A DNA stretch of 64,000 nucleotides from assembly GCF_009755605.1 (NCBI RefSeq), contig NZ_WPNZ01000031.1, positions 1 through 64,000 of the forward strand. The letters are read 5' to 3'. Shown here piece by piece: positions 49,507-59,700 of the stretch. The notes beneath the pieces are model-generated. The model saw only the letters and a program-made list of their open reading frames with translations. It was not told the DNA's origin and did not search any database. Numbering within the stretch: the first letter of the stretch is position 1; each line of letters starts with the position of its first letter. The position numbers and the translations under genes are program-made. Source of the stretch: Streptomyces typhae. GTDB lineage: Bacteria; Actinomycetota; Actinomycetes; Streptomycetales; Streptomycetaceae.

Positions 49507-52500
49507 TCATTTATGCGAACCGCGGTGCCTGTTGGCGCGCAACGCTGCTGCCGCCTTGCGGCGCCCCCGCCAGGGTTGAGTTCGGTCGCGCGCGAGCAGA
49601 GCCAGAATGTCGGCGCCACGCTGGTGATCGAGCTCGAACAGGGCCAAAGCTGCCCAAACCTGGAGTCCGTCGAGGCTGTCATCGTGGGCCAGGAGGTCCA
49701 GGAGCTCGACGCCACGCTCCTGATCAAGTTTGATCAGCGTTTCGGCGGCGTGGCGGCGTTCCGGAAGGCCGTAGCCGCCATCACGGGCGAGTTCCGCGCC
49801 GCGCTCCTGATCCAGCTCGGTCAGTATTTCCGCCGCCAGTTTGCGTTCCTCCCCGCCCAGGCCGCGCTCCCGCGCCAGGAAAGCCAGGAGGTCCGCGCTA
49901 CGTTCATGATCAAGCTTGGCTACTCCTAGCGCCGCCATAATGCATTCCGCACCATGCGGGTTGCCGAGCTTGCGGGCGAGGCCACGCGTTGCGAAGCCCG
50001 GCGCTCCCAGGCCGGTCTGGCGGGCGAGGCCGGGCTGGCGGGCGAGGCGGGCCAAGAGGTCGGTGCCGCGCTCCTGATCGAGCTCAAACAGTCTTTCCGC
50101 CACCTCAATGCGATCCTGGAAATTTAGGTCGTGCTCGCAGGCGAGGCGGGTCAGGAGGTCAGTGGCGCGCTGGTGGTCGAACCAAGCAAGCTCTGTGGCT
50201 GCGTCCATGCGTTGAAAGCGGGCGAGCCAACGGTTACTGGCAAGCTTTGTGAGGGTGTCGGTGACGGCGTTGGCGACATGGCCCGGAATGCGAGTTCCGA
50301 GCCGTGCCTGCCTGACGACGAACTCAGCACCCTCCAGTCCCTGCATGGCGAGAGTTAGGAGACCTTCTTCGACCTGGAGTGCGTCGGTGGTCTCGGCGTA
50401 ACTGAGGTCGAGGAGGAAGCCGACGAAGGAGTCAGAATCTTCTGGCTTTGTCCCCCAGCGTCGGTGTGCCCACTGTTCCGGCGCGAAGGGCCGGATGCGC
50501 TCCCCAGAGGAATATTTGGTGAGCCGGTTGAGTACCTCGTGCGCCTGAGCTCGGGCCGGTCCGTTGCGTGTGGTGTGGCAGGCAGCCAGGTATTCCTCAA
50601 GGGTCGGGTGCAGGAAGGCGGCCTCCCCTTCGCGTACCGTCAGTAGCCCGCTGCTGCGCAGGCTCTCCGCCAAGAACATCGTCCATTCAGCCTCGGGAAC
50701 ACACTCCGGCCGTGCGGCGTCTGGTTGGGAAGCTATGAGGTCGAGCGTCGGCGTGGTGTTGCCGAGGCGCCGTTCAGCGGCCAGGAAGGCGATCATGTTC
50801 TGCAACTGCGTGAGCATCTGATCCGCCGCGTCGAGGGCCTCTTGCCCGCACTCCTGCAGGGTGGTTCGGGTCTGGGCCCGTAGCCCGGCAGAGCGCTGGC
50901 GCCTGTACAGCAGGTCCATGAAGTGCTTGTAGATCTGACCCCGGCTAGCGGGCAGGACCCGTTCGGGGTCCATGCTGTACAGCTGGCACAGCACGGTCGC
51001 CATCAGCGGGGTCCGGGCTGGACCTTCAAGGTGGCGCCGTTGCAGTTCGCTGCTGAAGTCCGAGGCAGTGCGTCCGGGGTCTGGCAGCTCTAGAGCGGTG
51101 AACCACTGCTGGGCGAACCGGTTCAGGTCCTCGGCAGTGAAGGGCAGCAGTTCGTAGCGCCGCTCTGGCCAGCCCTCAGACTCCCGCTTCGTCAGCTGTG
51201 CAGACTGCTGCTCCGACAGGGACAGCGGACGGGTGGTCGCGATGAACCGGTAGGGCGAGCCGGGCCGGGCGGACGCGTTCTTAAGCTTGGTGACGAGGTT
51301 CCGGCGGGCTTCGGGGTCCGTGATTTGGTCCAGGCCGTCGACCATCACTAGCCAGCGCACCCCGCGCAGCGGTTCGGTGTTGAAGAACTGCGGCGGCCAG
51401 TCCGGTGCTGGAGCTGCCGTACTCAGGTCCCTTTTCACCTCATGGGCGATAGCTTCGTGCAATGAACCGGGCGCAGCGAGGGCGGTGGCCGACAAGCACA
51501 CCGGGACCAGTCGGCTGGTGTGGTCCGTGCGCCAGCGCTCGGCCAAACTGACCAGTCCGGTGCGCAGCAGGGTGGACTTGCCACCCCCTGGCCCGGCTAT
51601 CACGAGGGCGTCCTCCTCCCGCTCAAGGATGTCCTCGGCTGGCACTGTCAGAGCATCGAAAGCGTCCGCCGGAAGTCCAGCGCTGGAGCCAGCGTCAGCA
51701 TGCGTTTGCCGGGCGTGTTGGCGCAGGTGCACTGCGGTCAACGGCGGGGGGCGAGTGCCCGGCACCACACCTGGGTACGGGTGCTCCCGCGCCACGAGGA
51801 TGGCGGCGTCCAGGTAGGCGCGCAGCCGCGGCCCCGGATAGGACCAGCCGCCGATCCACATCTGCTCGTCGTCGAGCTGCCCCAGCCATCGTGTGTTACA
51901 GGCCGGATCGGATTGGACCTGAGTGACCTGCGGCAGGGCGGTCAGGATGTCGGCGGCAGACACCAGGTGTGCGCTGCCCGCCTTGTGGGAGTACAGCATG
52001 CCGCACACCGCGCCGGTACGGCGGCTGAGCACTGCACTGCCGCTGTACCCGCCGCCTACTGGGGTACCGAACACGCGCTCCGGCTGCCACTCATCGCCCA
52101 GTGGGCGACCACCAGCATCGACCGCGCGCAGCCGGGAGGCACCCTGCGCGGTGAACAGCGCCGATTGCCCAGCTCGGAACCTGCCGGCCGGGTGCCCCCA
52201 CGTACACATTGTCTCGCCCGTCTGGACTACGCCAGATAGCAGCACGTGTGGCCCGGCGTCCAGCGGAGCGCGCAGGAACGCCAGGTCCAACCCGCCCGCA
52301 CGCTCCCGCAGATACCACTCCGGCGCCGTTTCGAGAACCAGCTCGCGGCCTGTGGCGGTCCGGGCCTCAACGGTGCCGGGCAGTTCCTCTCGGCGGTCGG
52401 CGAGAACGTGCGCGCAGGTGGCCACGATCCCCGGCGCGACCAGGAACCCGGTTCCCTCGATCACGCCCCCGCCGCCGCGTACACGGGACTCCAGCTCCAG

Positions 52501-52536
52501 GGTCGCCTCGTGCAGCAGATCTTCCAGTCTGGTCAT
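49507..52536 (-). CDS. Trypsin-like protease / NACHT ATPase / helical-repeat conflict protein
   Basis: The 1009-residue protein has an N-terminal trypsin-like domain with a full triad: His43 in GIVATCAHVLADRR, Asp84 in AGGLDLAFLRAPL, Ser166 in PVGGGYSGSAVLSR. A NACHT/STAND module follows: Walker A ALVIAGPGGGKSTLLRTGLV (about 311-330), Walker B GVRWLVMVDGLDQITDPEAR (about 392-411) and RFIATTRPLSLSEQQ. The C-terminal 240 residues are repeats of about 35 residues (LD.ERG.DLLA.LAR..), probably a target-recognition solenoid. Such proteins are predicted antiphage sensors whose oligomerisation activates the protease. It is seven bases behind its Trypco1 partner gene, as in known trypsin-STAND loci. 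Confidence 0.85.
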   Translation of the reverse strand: MTRLEDLLHEATLELESRVRGGGGVIEGTGFLVAPGIVATCAHVLADRREELPGTVEARTATGRELVLETAPEWYLRERAGGLDLAFLRAPLDAGPHVLLSGVVQTGETMCTWGHPAGRFRAGQSALFTAQGASRLRAVDAGGRPLGDEWQPERVFGTPVGGGYSGSAVLSRRTGAVCGMLYSHKAGSAHLVSAADILTALPQVTQVQSDPACNTRWLGQLDDEQMWIGGWSYPGPRLRAYLDAAILVAREHPYPGVVPGTRPPPLTAVHLRQHARQTHADAGSSAGLPADAFDALTVPAEDILEREEDALVIAGPGGGKSTLLRTGLVSLAERWRTDHTSRLVPVCLSATALAAPGSLHEAIAHEVKRDLSTAAPAPDWPPQFFNTEPLRGVRWLVMVDGLDQITDPEARRNLVTKLKNASARPGSPYRFIATTRPLSLSEQQSAQLTKRESEGWPERRYELLPFTAEDLNRFAQQWFTALELPDPGRTASDFSSELQRRHLEGPARTPLMATVLCQLYSMDPERVLPASRGQIYKHFMDLLYRRQRSAGLRAQTRTTLQECGQEALDAADQMLTQLQNMIAFLAAERRLGNTTPTLDLIASQPDAARPECVPEAEWTMFLAESLRSSGLLTVREGEAAFLHPTLEEYLAACHTTRNGPARAQAHEVLNRLTKYSSGERIRPFAPEQWAHRRWGTKPEDSDSFVGFLLDLSYAETTDALQVEEGLLTLAMQGLEGAEFVVRQARLGTRIPGHVANAVTDTLTKLASNRWLARFQRMDAATELAWFDHQRATDLLTRLACEHDLNFQDRIEVAERLFELDQERGTDLLARLARQPGLARQTGLGAPGFATRGLARKLGNPHGAECIMAALGVAKLDHERSADLLAFLARERGLGGEERKLAAEILTELDQERGAELARDGGYGLPERRHAAETLIKLDQERGVELLDLLAHDDSLDGLQVWAALALFELDHQRGADILALLARDRTQPWRGRRKAAAALRANRHRGSHK

Positions 52537-52543
52537 CGCGGAC

Positions 52544-52939
52544 TCACGGTGTCGGCTTGTCCCATTCCAGCCCGACCGTGATCGTCGACTTCGAAGACGC
52601 CTTGCCGATCACGGCGACGAACTGGCCAGACTCCACTATCACCTCGCAGCCGAACTGCACGCTGACTTTCGAGGCGTCGGTGCTCTGGAGCCTGCTAGCG
52701 ATCTCCTGGGCGAATCCCGCAAGCCCGTCCAGCAGCTGCTCAAGTCGGGGACGGCCCGGCCGCCGGGCGCCGATCTCCTCTTCTTCGTCCTCGGCCCCAG
52801 TTCTCCTTGCCGACTCCTGCCCTGGCTGGTCCTGCCGTACGGACAGGTAGATCCGCTGGCCGCCCGCATCCACGGCGATTAGCTCGACGTCGTCCCGTTC
52901 GGCTGTAGCAACGTCGCCCGGCTCCCCCAGACCCCCCAC
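52544..52939 (-). CDS. Trypco1-type protein (trypsin-co-occurring, CU044_2847-like)
   Basis: The GTG at 52939 is chosen because GGAGG lies five bases ahead; a GTG at 52996 is also possible. The 131-residue protein has DDVELIAVDAGGQRIYLSVR at its start. An acidic linker follows, then RLEQLLDGLAGFAQEIASRL, SKVSVQFGCEVIVESGQFVA, SSKSTITVGLEW. This matches the Trypco1 family, which accompanies trypsin/STAND conflict proteins. It probably acts as a regulator or substrate of the protease. The two genes form one transcript. Confidence 0.8.
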   Translation of the reverse strand: MGGLGEPGDVATAERDDVELIAVDAGGQRIYLSVRQDQPGQESARRTGAEDEEEEIGARRPGRPRLEQLLDGLAGFAQEIASRLQSTDASKVSVQFGCEVIVESGQFVAVIGKASSKSTITVGLEWDKPTP

Positions 52940-53067
52940 TTGCTCCTCCCCCAGCAGCACAACGCAGAATGCGCCTTCATGGGTGCTACCCGCCACGATG
53001 GCGTCTTGACCCGTTGAAATCAGCGGCTCCGACTCAAATCACCCCCGTGCTGTAGTAGTCGTCCGCA

Positions 53068-53325
53068 TCACCGAGCGCGTCCACGCGAGGCGCGTAGGGG
53101 ACGCAACCCGTCGCCCGCAGGTAGGGAGGGGCGGAAGCTGTAGCGGCCCCGGCAGTTGAGGTTCGCGTGCTTGAGCGGGGAGAGCCGGGCCACGTCCTCG
53201 TCCAGGACGTTGTGCTCGCGCTGGCCGGCGGGCAGCGCCCGCAGCGTGGTGACCGCGGCGTCCCGGTAGCGGGTCGTCCACAACACGGCGGCGTTCAGTA
53301 CCAGGTCGAGCGCGCCAACCTGGTT
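53068..53325 (-). pseudogene. Tn3-family transposase, C-terminal remnant
   Basis: The minus-strand frame reads NQVGALDLVLNAAVLWTTRY, RDAAVTTLRALPAGQREHNV, LDEDVARLSPLKHANLNCRG, RYSF. This is the classical end of Tn3 transposases (NAVVLWNTRY...LSPL.H.H.N..GRY). The rest is missing. It points left, converging on the plus-strand Tn3 remnant at 47830-48138. Confidence 0.8.
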
Positions 53326-53592
53326 TTATCCGAACTTACCCAGCTGGACTGCCGCACCGCAGTTTCGGAGCCTTCCTCACTGAAGGTAGTGGTCGGAAGT
53401 TGCGTGGTCGGACTCTGCCGGGCGTGTCGCGGGCTCGGCTCCTCCGCTTGTGCGGAAGCTTTTGGTCGAGAGTGACTAAGCGGTCCGTGCGGCGAGGTCG
53501 CGCAGCCGGAAACCGGCTACCTCCCGGCTCGCAGCCCTCGGCGTACATGGTAATAAGCGCCAGGAGGCTTGGCCGTCGAGAGTTCGAGGCTC

Positions 53593-54477
53593 TCAGGTGT
53601 TATCGCGGCCAGCATTTGGGCTGGTGTCCGTGAGCCATGGCGGCATCAGCGTGGGGTTCTCGGGGCCGATGATGTGCCCGGTACCGAAGGGCAGGTCCCC
53701 CATGTAGTCACCGATACGGAAGGGCCGCATGAACACGGACTGGAAGACCCCTTGCAGTTGCATAGTCATCAGAGGCAGCGGCGATCCACCGGGAGGGGGC
53801 GTGAGAAGACGCATCCAGGGCTCGCCGGCCTGAGCGGTGAGCCACTCGCCGGATGTTGATGAAACCCAGGTAATCGATCCCTTGTTGAGGATCCAAACGC
53901 CGTCCAGGCGGTGCTCGGGTTCGGTGTCCTGCGCGAGTTCCCACATGACGTTGCCCAGGCTCTGCAGCGTCGCGGACGAGGTGTAGGCGAAGAGGAAGCC
54001 CGCTGTGGGGAAGTAGTCGAACTGCTTGCCGTATGCCTGGATGGCGCGGTGGAAGACTTCCGGGGTCTGCTTGCGGATCCACGCGGTCTTCGCGTAGCGC
54101 TTGACGGCGGCGGTCTTCCGCCACGTCTCACGGAGTCCGTCCGTGCTCAGAACCGACTTGACCTCGATCAGGCCATGCAGGAATTCGACCGGGACGAGCT
54201 CGGCCTCGTCGGACCATAGAGGTGGGGTTGAAGCGTCGCAGATGGCCACGTCGCACTCGGTGGAATGCTCACCTGCGCTGCTGATGATCTCGACGTTCTG
54301 TCGGACGTCGACGGTCCCCGGCAGGTACTGGTCGAGATACGAGGCGACCACATTCCTCTCGGCGGCCTTCCCCTTCAGCCCCTTGTGCCGGACCACGCCC
54401 TTCGTGCACTCAAAGCGTTCCTGCATTTGTCGCGCAACGGATCCGAAGATCTTGCCGAGCTTGTCCTGGTGGCTCAT
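53593..54477 (-). CDS. DUF6602-like protein, probable nuclease fold
   Basis: I use the ATG at 54477 (MSHQDKLGKIFGSVARQMQE). The 294-residue protein has KGVVRHKGLKGKAAERNVVA, SYLDQYLPGTVDVRQNVEII, STECDVAICDASTPPLWSDE, then VPVEFLHGLIEVKSVLSTDG. The order Glu, Asp(ECDVAI), and EVKS gives a PD-(D/E)xK-like core. This fits the DUF6602 family, found beside restriction and abortive-infection genes. Its neighbours here (trypsin-STAND, caspase-STAND) make a defence role likely. No methyltransferase is present. Confidence 0.75.
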   Translation of the reverse strand: MSHQDKLGKIFGSVARQMQERFECTKGVVRHKGLKGKAAERNVVASYLDQYLPGTVDVRQNVEIISSAGEHSTECDVAICDASTPPLWSDEAELVPVEFLHGLIEVKSVLSTDGLRETWRKTAAVKRYAKTAWIRKQTPEVFHRAIQAYGKQFDYFPTAGFLFAYTSSATLQSLGNVMWELAQDTEPEHRLDGVWILNKGSITWVSSTSGEWLTAQAGEPWMRLLTPPPGGSPLPLMTMQLQGVFQSVFMRPFRIGDYMGDLPFGTGHIIGPENPTLMPPWLTDTSPNAGRDNT

Positions 54478-54754
54478 CTGGACAGTGTGCACACTTCGCT
54501 GCTGGTAATGCCCGACTTGGGCTGAGACTTCACGCAGAGCTGTACCTGGTGAGGTTAGCCGGTCCCGGGGGCTCCAGGGTGAGGTGGCCAGTACTGGTTC
54601 GGAAGTCGGGCATCCCGGACAAGCTCCGTCTAGTGTCCGGCATCAAGCGCTACCTCGACGCAGTGCCCGCTGAGCCAAGGACCCCCAGAACGGCCACGAA
54701 CCCGCTGCAGGCTGCCCGTCATAGCAGTCCTGCTGCGGTGAGTTCGTGGCCGTT

Positions 54755-54889
54755 CTACTTCCGGAATCCGGGAACCCGTCGGTTTCGGGTGGCGCACACC
54801 GTCATCGGTCCGGTGGCGTCGAGCAGGACGCCGTAGTGGGCGATGCCGTTCGTACGGCCGATGGCGAGCCGGATCAGCGGCAGGGACAA
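54755..54889 (-). CDS. Possible 44-residue protein
   Basis: From a TTG at 54889 (GGAGG six bases earlier, a tight spacing), the frame reads SLPLIRLAIGRTNGIAHYGV, LLDATGPMTVCATRNRRVPG, FRK. It looks like the end of a real protein. It could be a fragment joined by frameshift to the zinc-ribbon frame that overlaps it. Confidence 0.3.
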   Translation of the reverse strand: MSLPLIRLAIGRTNGIAHYGVLLDATGPMTVCATRNRRVPGFRK

Positions 54890-55083
54890 CGAACCTCCAT
54901 GGAGGTAGACAGCAGAGCAGAAGGGTCAGGCGCGTGCGGCGCGCAGCCCGTCGTGGTCGGTGGCGAGGGCAACACTCGTCGTCGCAGCAGTGCCCCTTCG
55001 CTGGCCGAAGAGCTGGCGGCCCGCTCGGGGCAGTCGAGGCACCAGGCAGATATCCCGGCGGCGCCACAGCGCTTGCAGCGCAC
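54874..55083 (-). CDS. Possible small zinc-ribbon protein
   Basis: A GTG at 55083 opens 69 codons with VRCKRCGAAGISAWCLDCPE, giving a C-x2-C...C-x2-C site, followed by a disordered Ser/Pro-rich part. It is on the same strand as the DUF317 gene and 113 bp behind it. No ribosome site is convincing. Confidence 0.35.
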   Translation of the reverse strand: MRCKRCGAAGISAWCLDCPERAASSSASEGALLRRRVLPSPPTTTGCAPHAPDPSALLSTSMEVRCPCR

Positions 55084-55196
55084 AGTCTGACCAGCGTGGG
55101 GCGGTTCGTGACGGGCAGCCTCTGCCAGAGGTTCGAGGCGTGCCCGTAGCCCGGGTAGGACGGGGCAAGGCCCGGCGCGATGGCTGGGCCCTGCTG

Positions 55197-55946
55197 TCAG
55201 GCGCGGTTCACGATGGTGAGGCGCTTCATGGCGCTCTGGGGCAGGCGGTGGCGTGCCACTGGTGCCGGGGAGGCGAGCGAGGCGGCGAAGACGGCGACCA
55301 GCTCGTTGGGGACGCTGGGGCTGAAGTTCGCGCACCACAGGTAGGGGGCGCCGAAGATGGGCTCGGCCCATGCCTGCCAGCCCAGCAGGTCCTCCCGCAG
55401 GTCGGCGTCCGCGATCAGGTCCGGCAGCATCTCCAGCGAGACGTGCGAGGCGAAGCCGGGGTCCGTGGCGGCGGTGCGGGGGCGGTCCGCGTCGGGGATC
55501 CAGCCCTGCGCGCGCAGCGCCGCCACTACCGCCTCGGGTTCTTCGAAGCCGGTGTCGGGCGCCGCGCCGGCGTCGAGCGCGAGGAGGAAGTCGTGCAGGA
55601 CCTCGTGCGGCACGCCGGTGGTGAAGTACGCGTTCCACTGCACCACCGCACTGGCGGCGTCGGGGCGTGCGGAGATCTGCAGGGCCACGCTCAGGCCGCC
55701 GAGGGTGAACGGGCTGGCGGCCAGGATCCATTCGGCGCCGCGCAGCGCGTCCGGGCTGACATACAGCAGAGTGTCGCGGGCGGTCGGCCACATCCGCCAG
55801 CCCAGTGCGGTCAGCGTATCGCCGATCCGCTCGGCAAGAACGTCGTCGTCCCCGGCCAGATGGCGCGGGGTGACCCAGCGCACCGCATCCGGCGAGCAGG
55901 GGTAGGAACGGTCAGAGGGAGGGTGCGGGTACAGGGGCGCCTCCAT
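55197..55946 (-). CDS. DUF317 protein
   Basis: The ATG at 55946 begins MEAPLYPHPPSDRSYPCSPD, giving 249 residues. Characteristic blocks are VRWVTPRHLAGDDDVLAERI, LTALGWRMWPTARDTLLYVS, PDALRGAEWILAASPFTLGG, YFTTGVPHEVLHDFLLALDA and YLWCANFSPSVPNELVAVFA. This is the duplicated DUF317 arrangement, found mostly in Streptomyces accessory and plasmid regions. The biochemical role is unknown. It follows the 160-residue gene on the same strand. Confidence 0.8.
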   Translation of the reverse strand: MEAPLYPHPPSDRSYPCSPDAVRWVTPRHLAGDDDVLAERIGDTLTALGWRMWPTARDTLLYVSPDALRGAEWILAASPFTLGGLSVALQISARPDAASAVVQWNAYFTTGVPHEVLHDFLLALDAGAAPDTGFEEPEAVVAALRAQGWIPDADRPRTAATDPGFASHVSLEMLPDLIADADLREDLLGWQAWAEPIFGAPYLWCANFSPSVPNELVAVFAASLASPAPVARHRLPQSAMKRLTIVNRA

Positions 55947-55962
55947 GGGGTGCGGGGATGAT

Positions 55963-56445
55963 TCACTGCCCGCCGTCGGGCCGGGCAGCGCGCCGCCAGC
56001 GCGGCGGGGCCTGGGTCGGTGCGTGCCAGCCCAGGGCGACCGCGACGTCGGGAAGGAGCGGGCCGAACTGCTCGGCCTCTTCCGGCTCGGTGAGGAACAG
56101 CATCGGACGGCCCTGTTCGTCGCGGTCAGCAAGCAGAGGGCCGGAGCGGTGGGCCATCGGGAAGTCGGGGTTGAGGGCGAGCTGCACGAATGCGTCACGG
56201 TCGCAGGCCGACAACTGGTCGAGCAGGCTACCGACGGTCGTCTCCGGCAGGGTGGCGAGCAGCTCGGTGTCCTTGGCTTCGGCCACGAACACCACCGGCC
56301 GATCGGCATCATCACGCGTGGCAACCACGCCGCCGATACGGCGGGCCGTGCGGGCGAAGGGGTTGATCCACAGACGAACCACCACCTCACGGTCGCTGGC
56401 GGACAGACTCTCCAGCAGGTCGCCGACGGTCAGCTCCGGGGCCAA
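55963..56445 (-). CDS. Hypothetical protein with a tandem-duplicated domain
   Basis: The 160-residue protein contains two copies of a 50-residue unit: ELTVGDLLESLSASDREVVV, ending DRPVVFVAEA, and ETTVGSLLDQLSACDRDAFV, ending GRPMLFLTEP. Each has TVG.LL..LSA.DR..-V.L..NP followed by a strand pair. No catalytic residue is obvious. GAAGGAGATACGTCTTG precedes the ATG, a good ribosome site. It heads the DUF317 operon, and the left 33-bp repeat (56625-56657) lies 180 bp upstream of it. Confidence 0.65.
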   Translation of the reverse strand: MAPELTVGDLLESLSASDREVVVRLWINPFARTARRIGGVVATRDDADRPVVFVAEAKDTELLATLPETTVGSLLDQLSACDRDAFVQLALNPDFPMAHRSGPLLADRDEQGRPMLFLTEPEEAEQFGPLLPDVAVALGWHAPTQAPPRWRRAARPDGGQ

Positions 56446-56624
56446 GACGTATCTCCTTCGGTGTATCGGTGGCGAAGCTCATGCGGCAGCCGGGCGCGGA
56501 CGCGTCCACGGTCACCGGAGCCACCTCTTTGACCTGGGGTTTTCGAGGAAGGTCGTCCACGTTGACATGACCCTGCTGCTTCCACCAGCCCTTTGGCGAT
56601 CTTTCCTGTCTGCCCCCGGCGAAC

Positions 56625-56657
56625 TGTCCTTTGCCATCCAATCGAGGCGCTTGTCAG
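56625..56657 (-). repeat. 33-bp inverted repeat, left copy
   Basis: On the minus strand it contains CTCGATTGGATGGCAAAG within a 33-base match to 62230-62262, with three mismatches, all in the first eleven bases. Together the two copies bracket the caspase-STAND and hydrolase genes. Confidence 0.8.
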
Positions 56658-56759
56658 CGAACCCAGCCGTTTCGGCTTCTGTGACAGTGCATCCAGCCGT
56701 GAGGGGTGAGCAGCCTTGATCCCGATAGCCTGGAGACTGAATCGCACGGGCACGGGGGG

Positions 56760-59700
56760 ATGATGATTCGAGCACTTCTGCTCGGAGTTGGGGCCTTTGA
56801 GAGCACGGTCGACGGCGAGTGGAGCCCCACGTCGGAAGGGTTGCCTCCGCTGCCGTCGATTGAACCGCAGGTGCGTGAACTCGCCACGGTGCTCTCGCGC
56901 TTCGACGGGCTGCACGTCAGTGAACCGGTGATCGACGCGGACCGGGTCAGCATTGAGGAAAGCTGGCGGCAGCTGCGGCACGATGCGGCGGGCCAGCCGC
57001 GTATCGTTCACTTTGCCGGTCACGGGGTCTCTCGTGGCCGGGTCTTGTACCTGCCCGTACACGACAGCCGTCCGACCGAGCTCCCGGAGTCGGCGATCGA
57101 TGTCGGCCGATGGCTGAATGAGGTCGAGCACGGCTCCGACCAATCTCCCGTCCTGTTCTTGCTCGATGTTTGCGGAGCGGGGGCCGCGACGGACTACCAG
57201 CTGTTCCAGGACGTTCCCGAGGGCGACCGAAGGACCTGGGTGATTGCGGCCTGCACGGCGGACGAGAGTGCCTTCGACGCGCGGTTCACCAAGGCCACGG
57301 CTCTGGCTCTGGAGCGGCTCCGCCGGGGGCACTGGGATATCTCTCCGGCTTTGTCCCACGTGCCGGTGGAGGCTGTTGCTGACGAGATCGCGCGGGAACT
57401 GGTCCGCCTCGGCGAGGGGTATCCGCAGACCGTAATGCACTCGCCGCGCCGGGCCGCCGCGTTGCCGGTACCGGAGTTCTTCGCCAACCCCGCGTTCAGC
57501 ACTGACGGCTGGCAGAGACTTCGAAGCCGCCTGCGGTTGGCAGTTCGGGAACTGGCTGCGGATTTCGACCCCGGTCTAGACCCGGTGCACTTCCTCACCC
57601 GGGCGTCCGGCCGCCTGGACGACGCCGCTACGATGACAGGCTGCCTATTCACCGGGCGGGCCCGTGAGCTGACCCAGATTCGCTTCTGGTTGGCTAGCGA
57701 CGAACCCCTGTTGCTGGTCACCGGAAGCCCCGGGGCCGGAAAGTCGGCGCTGCTGGGGGTGACGGTCTTCCTTGCGCACAACCAGCTCGCCGAGCTGAGT
57801 ACCGTGCTGGTTGGCCGCATTCCTGCTCGGTACCGCCCGGAGCGTCGATATCCGACTCTTGTCGCGGTCCATGCCCGGCACCGGAGCACGGACGAGGTGA
57901 TCGCTTCGATCATCGTTCAACTGACCCCCGAGGACGCCGAGCCGGCCGCCGCTACCAGTGAGCAAGCTCTGGACGAACTCAAACGCATCGCCCAAGACCT
58001 GCCGGAACCGGTGGTACTCATCCTCGATGCCGTTGACGAAGCCATGGAGAGCGACCGTATCGTCGACGATCTGCTACCCGAGCTCCTACGTACGCTCCGT
58101 TCTGACGGCCGCCCCGCCTTCCGGGCGCTCGTGGGAATGCGCCCGCCGCCGACGGACAGCCACCTGTTCTACGAGGCAGCCGGTGCCCGCGGGATGCTGC
58201 TCGACCTGGACACCTCTTCCAATGTCGAGGACCTCGCGAACGACCTCACGACCTACATCGCCGACATTCTGTACAGCGCACCCGCTTACAGCGACCAGGC
58301 CCTCCGTGAGTCCGTAGCCCGTGCGGTTGCCACCGCGATCGTTCATAGCCGCGATCGCAGCACCTTCCTAGTCGCAGCGCTCTTCGCCGACTTCCTGCGG
58401 ACCGGTGTACCCCTGAATCCTGCAGAGGCGGTCGCCCGGTTGCCGCAGAGCCTGCCGCACCTGCTCGAACTGCACCTGCGGACTACGCTGGACGGCGACC
58501 CGTGGATGCGGCACTTGATGGTGGGGCTGGCACAAGCGCGGGGTCAGGGTATGCCGCTGGAGCTTGTGGCGGCAGCGGCCACCGCTGCCGCCAGGGCCGC
58601 AGGACAGGAATTCCGCCCGCTGACCCCGAGCGAGGCCCGCGAAAAGCTGGCTCTCGCCCGTTTTTATCTGCGGACGAACATCGACGCGGATGGACGTCAG
58701 CTCTACCGGTTCTTCCACGAGGCGATCACCGAACACTTTCGTGAAGCGGGGACCGAACTCGACGGGCTCGCCGACAAGCTCTTCCACGAGCTGTTCTCGG
58801 CCGTCCCCGGACGGTGGGCCGCTTTGGGGCCTCGCTGGGACCTCGCCGCACCGTATCTGCTGCGACATCTTATGGAGCATGCCGTCGCTGTACCTGGAGG
58901 GTCCGCAGTCGACCAGTTGTTCCTGGACCCGGAGTACCTAGTCCGTGCCGACCACAACAGCATCTGGGAAGCCGTTCACCGGACGAAAACCCCCACAGCT
59001 CGGCGGGCCGGAGCCGCGTACCGGAAGGCATTCGGTCGCGGCGGCCTCTTCGGCCAGGACGGATTGCTGGAGACACGGCGTGCGAGGCTTCAGCAGAGCC
59101 TTGTGACCTACCGGGCGGCCGGACTGGCGCACCATCTTCAGGACGGACAGGCTCAGCTCTGCACGCGCTGGAGTACGGGCTTGCCTGAGGAGTCCCTGCT
59201 GCACGTCATCAGCAAGGATGAGTTGGGCGCCACAGTGTCGGCCCTGGCACTGGGAGTTGTCGGTCGACGGCTCCTCGCCGTGTTCGGCGGCACCGACGGC
59301 TCCCTCCAAGCGTGGGACATCACACCGAGCCGTGCCGGCGCGGTCCTCCGATATTCCTCGACACTCCGGACAAACAAGGATGCCATTGCGCAAATGGTGA
59401 TCGTGGATCTGGAGGAGCGGGTGGTCGTTGCCTTGGTGACTGACCGGAACGCTCTCCGGCTGCACGATCTCGCCACGGGTGCGATCGTTGCCGAAGCGCA
59501 CCTCGACGGCACGGGGGTCTCAGCCCTGACAGTCGTCGGCACCGGCGACGAAACGTCCCTTGCGGTCGGTCGGGTCAGTGGTGAGATCAGCCTGATCGGC
59601 CTGCTCGGCGAGTCGTTCGGCAGGGTCCTCGACACTGTCGAAGCTGGGGACGCCGCCATCACTTCGCTGCTCGGTGTGGAGTCCGCAGACGGATCCCTCG

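Noticed and set aside
53560-53600. GAGAGTTCGAGGCTCTC looks like a tRNA T-arm
   Set aside because: No matching acceptor stem, anticodon arm or D-arm could be found upstream, so it is just a small hairpin.
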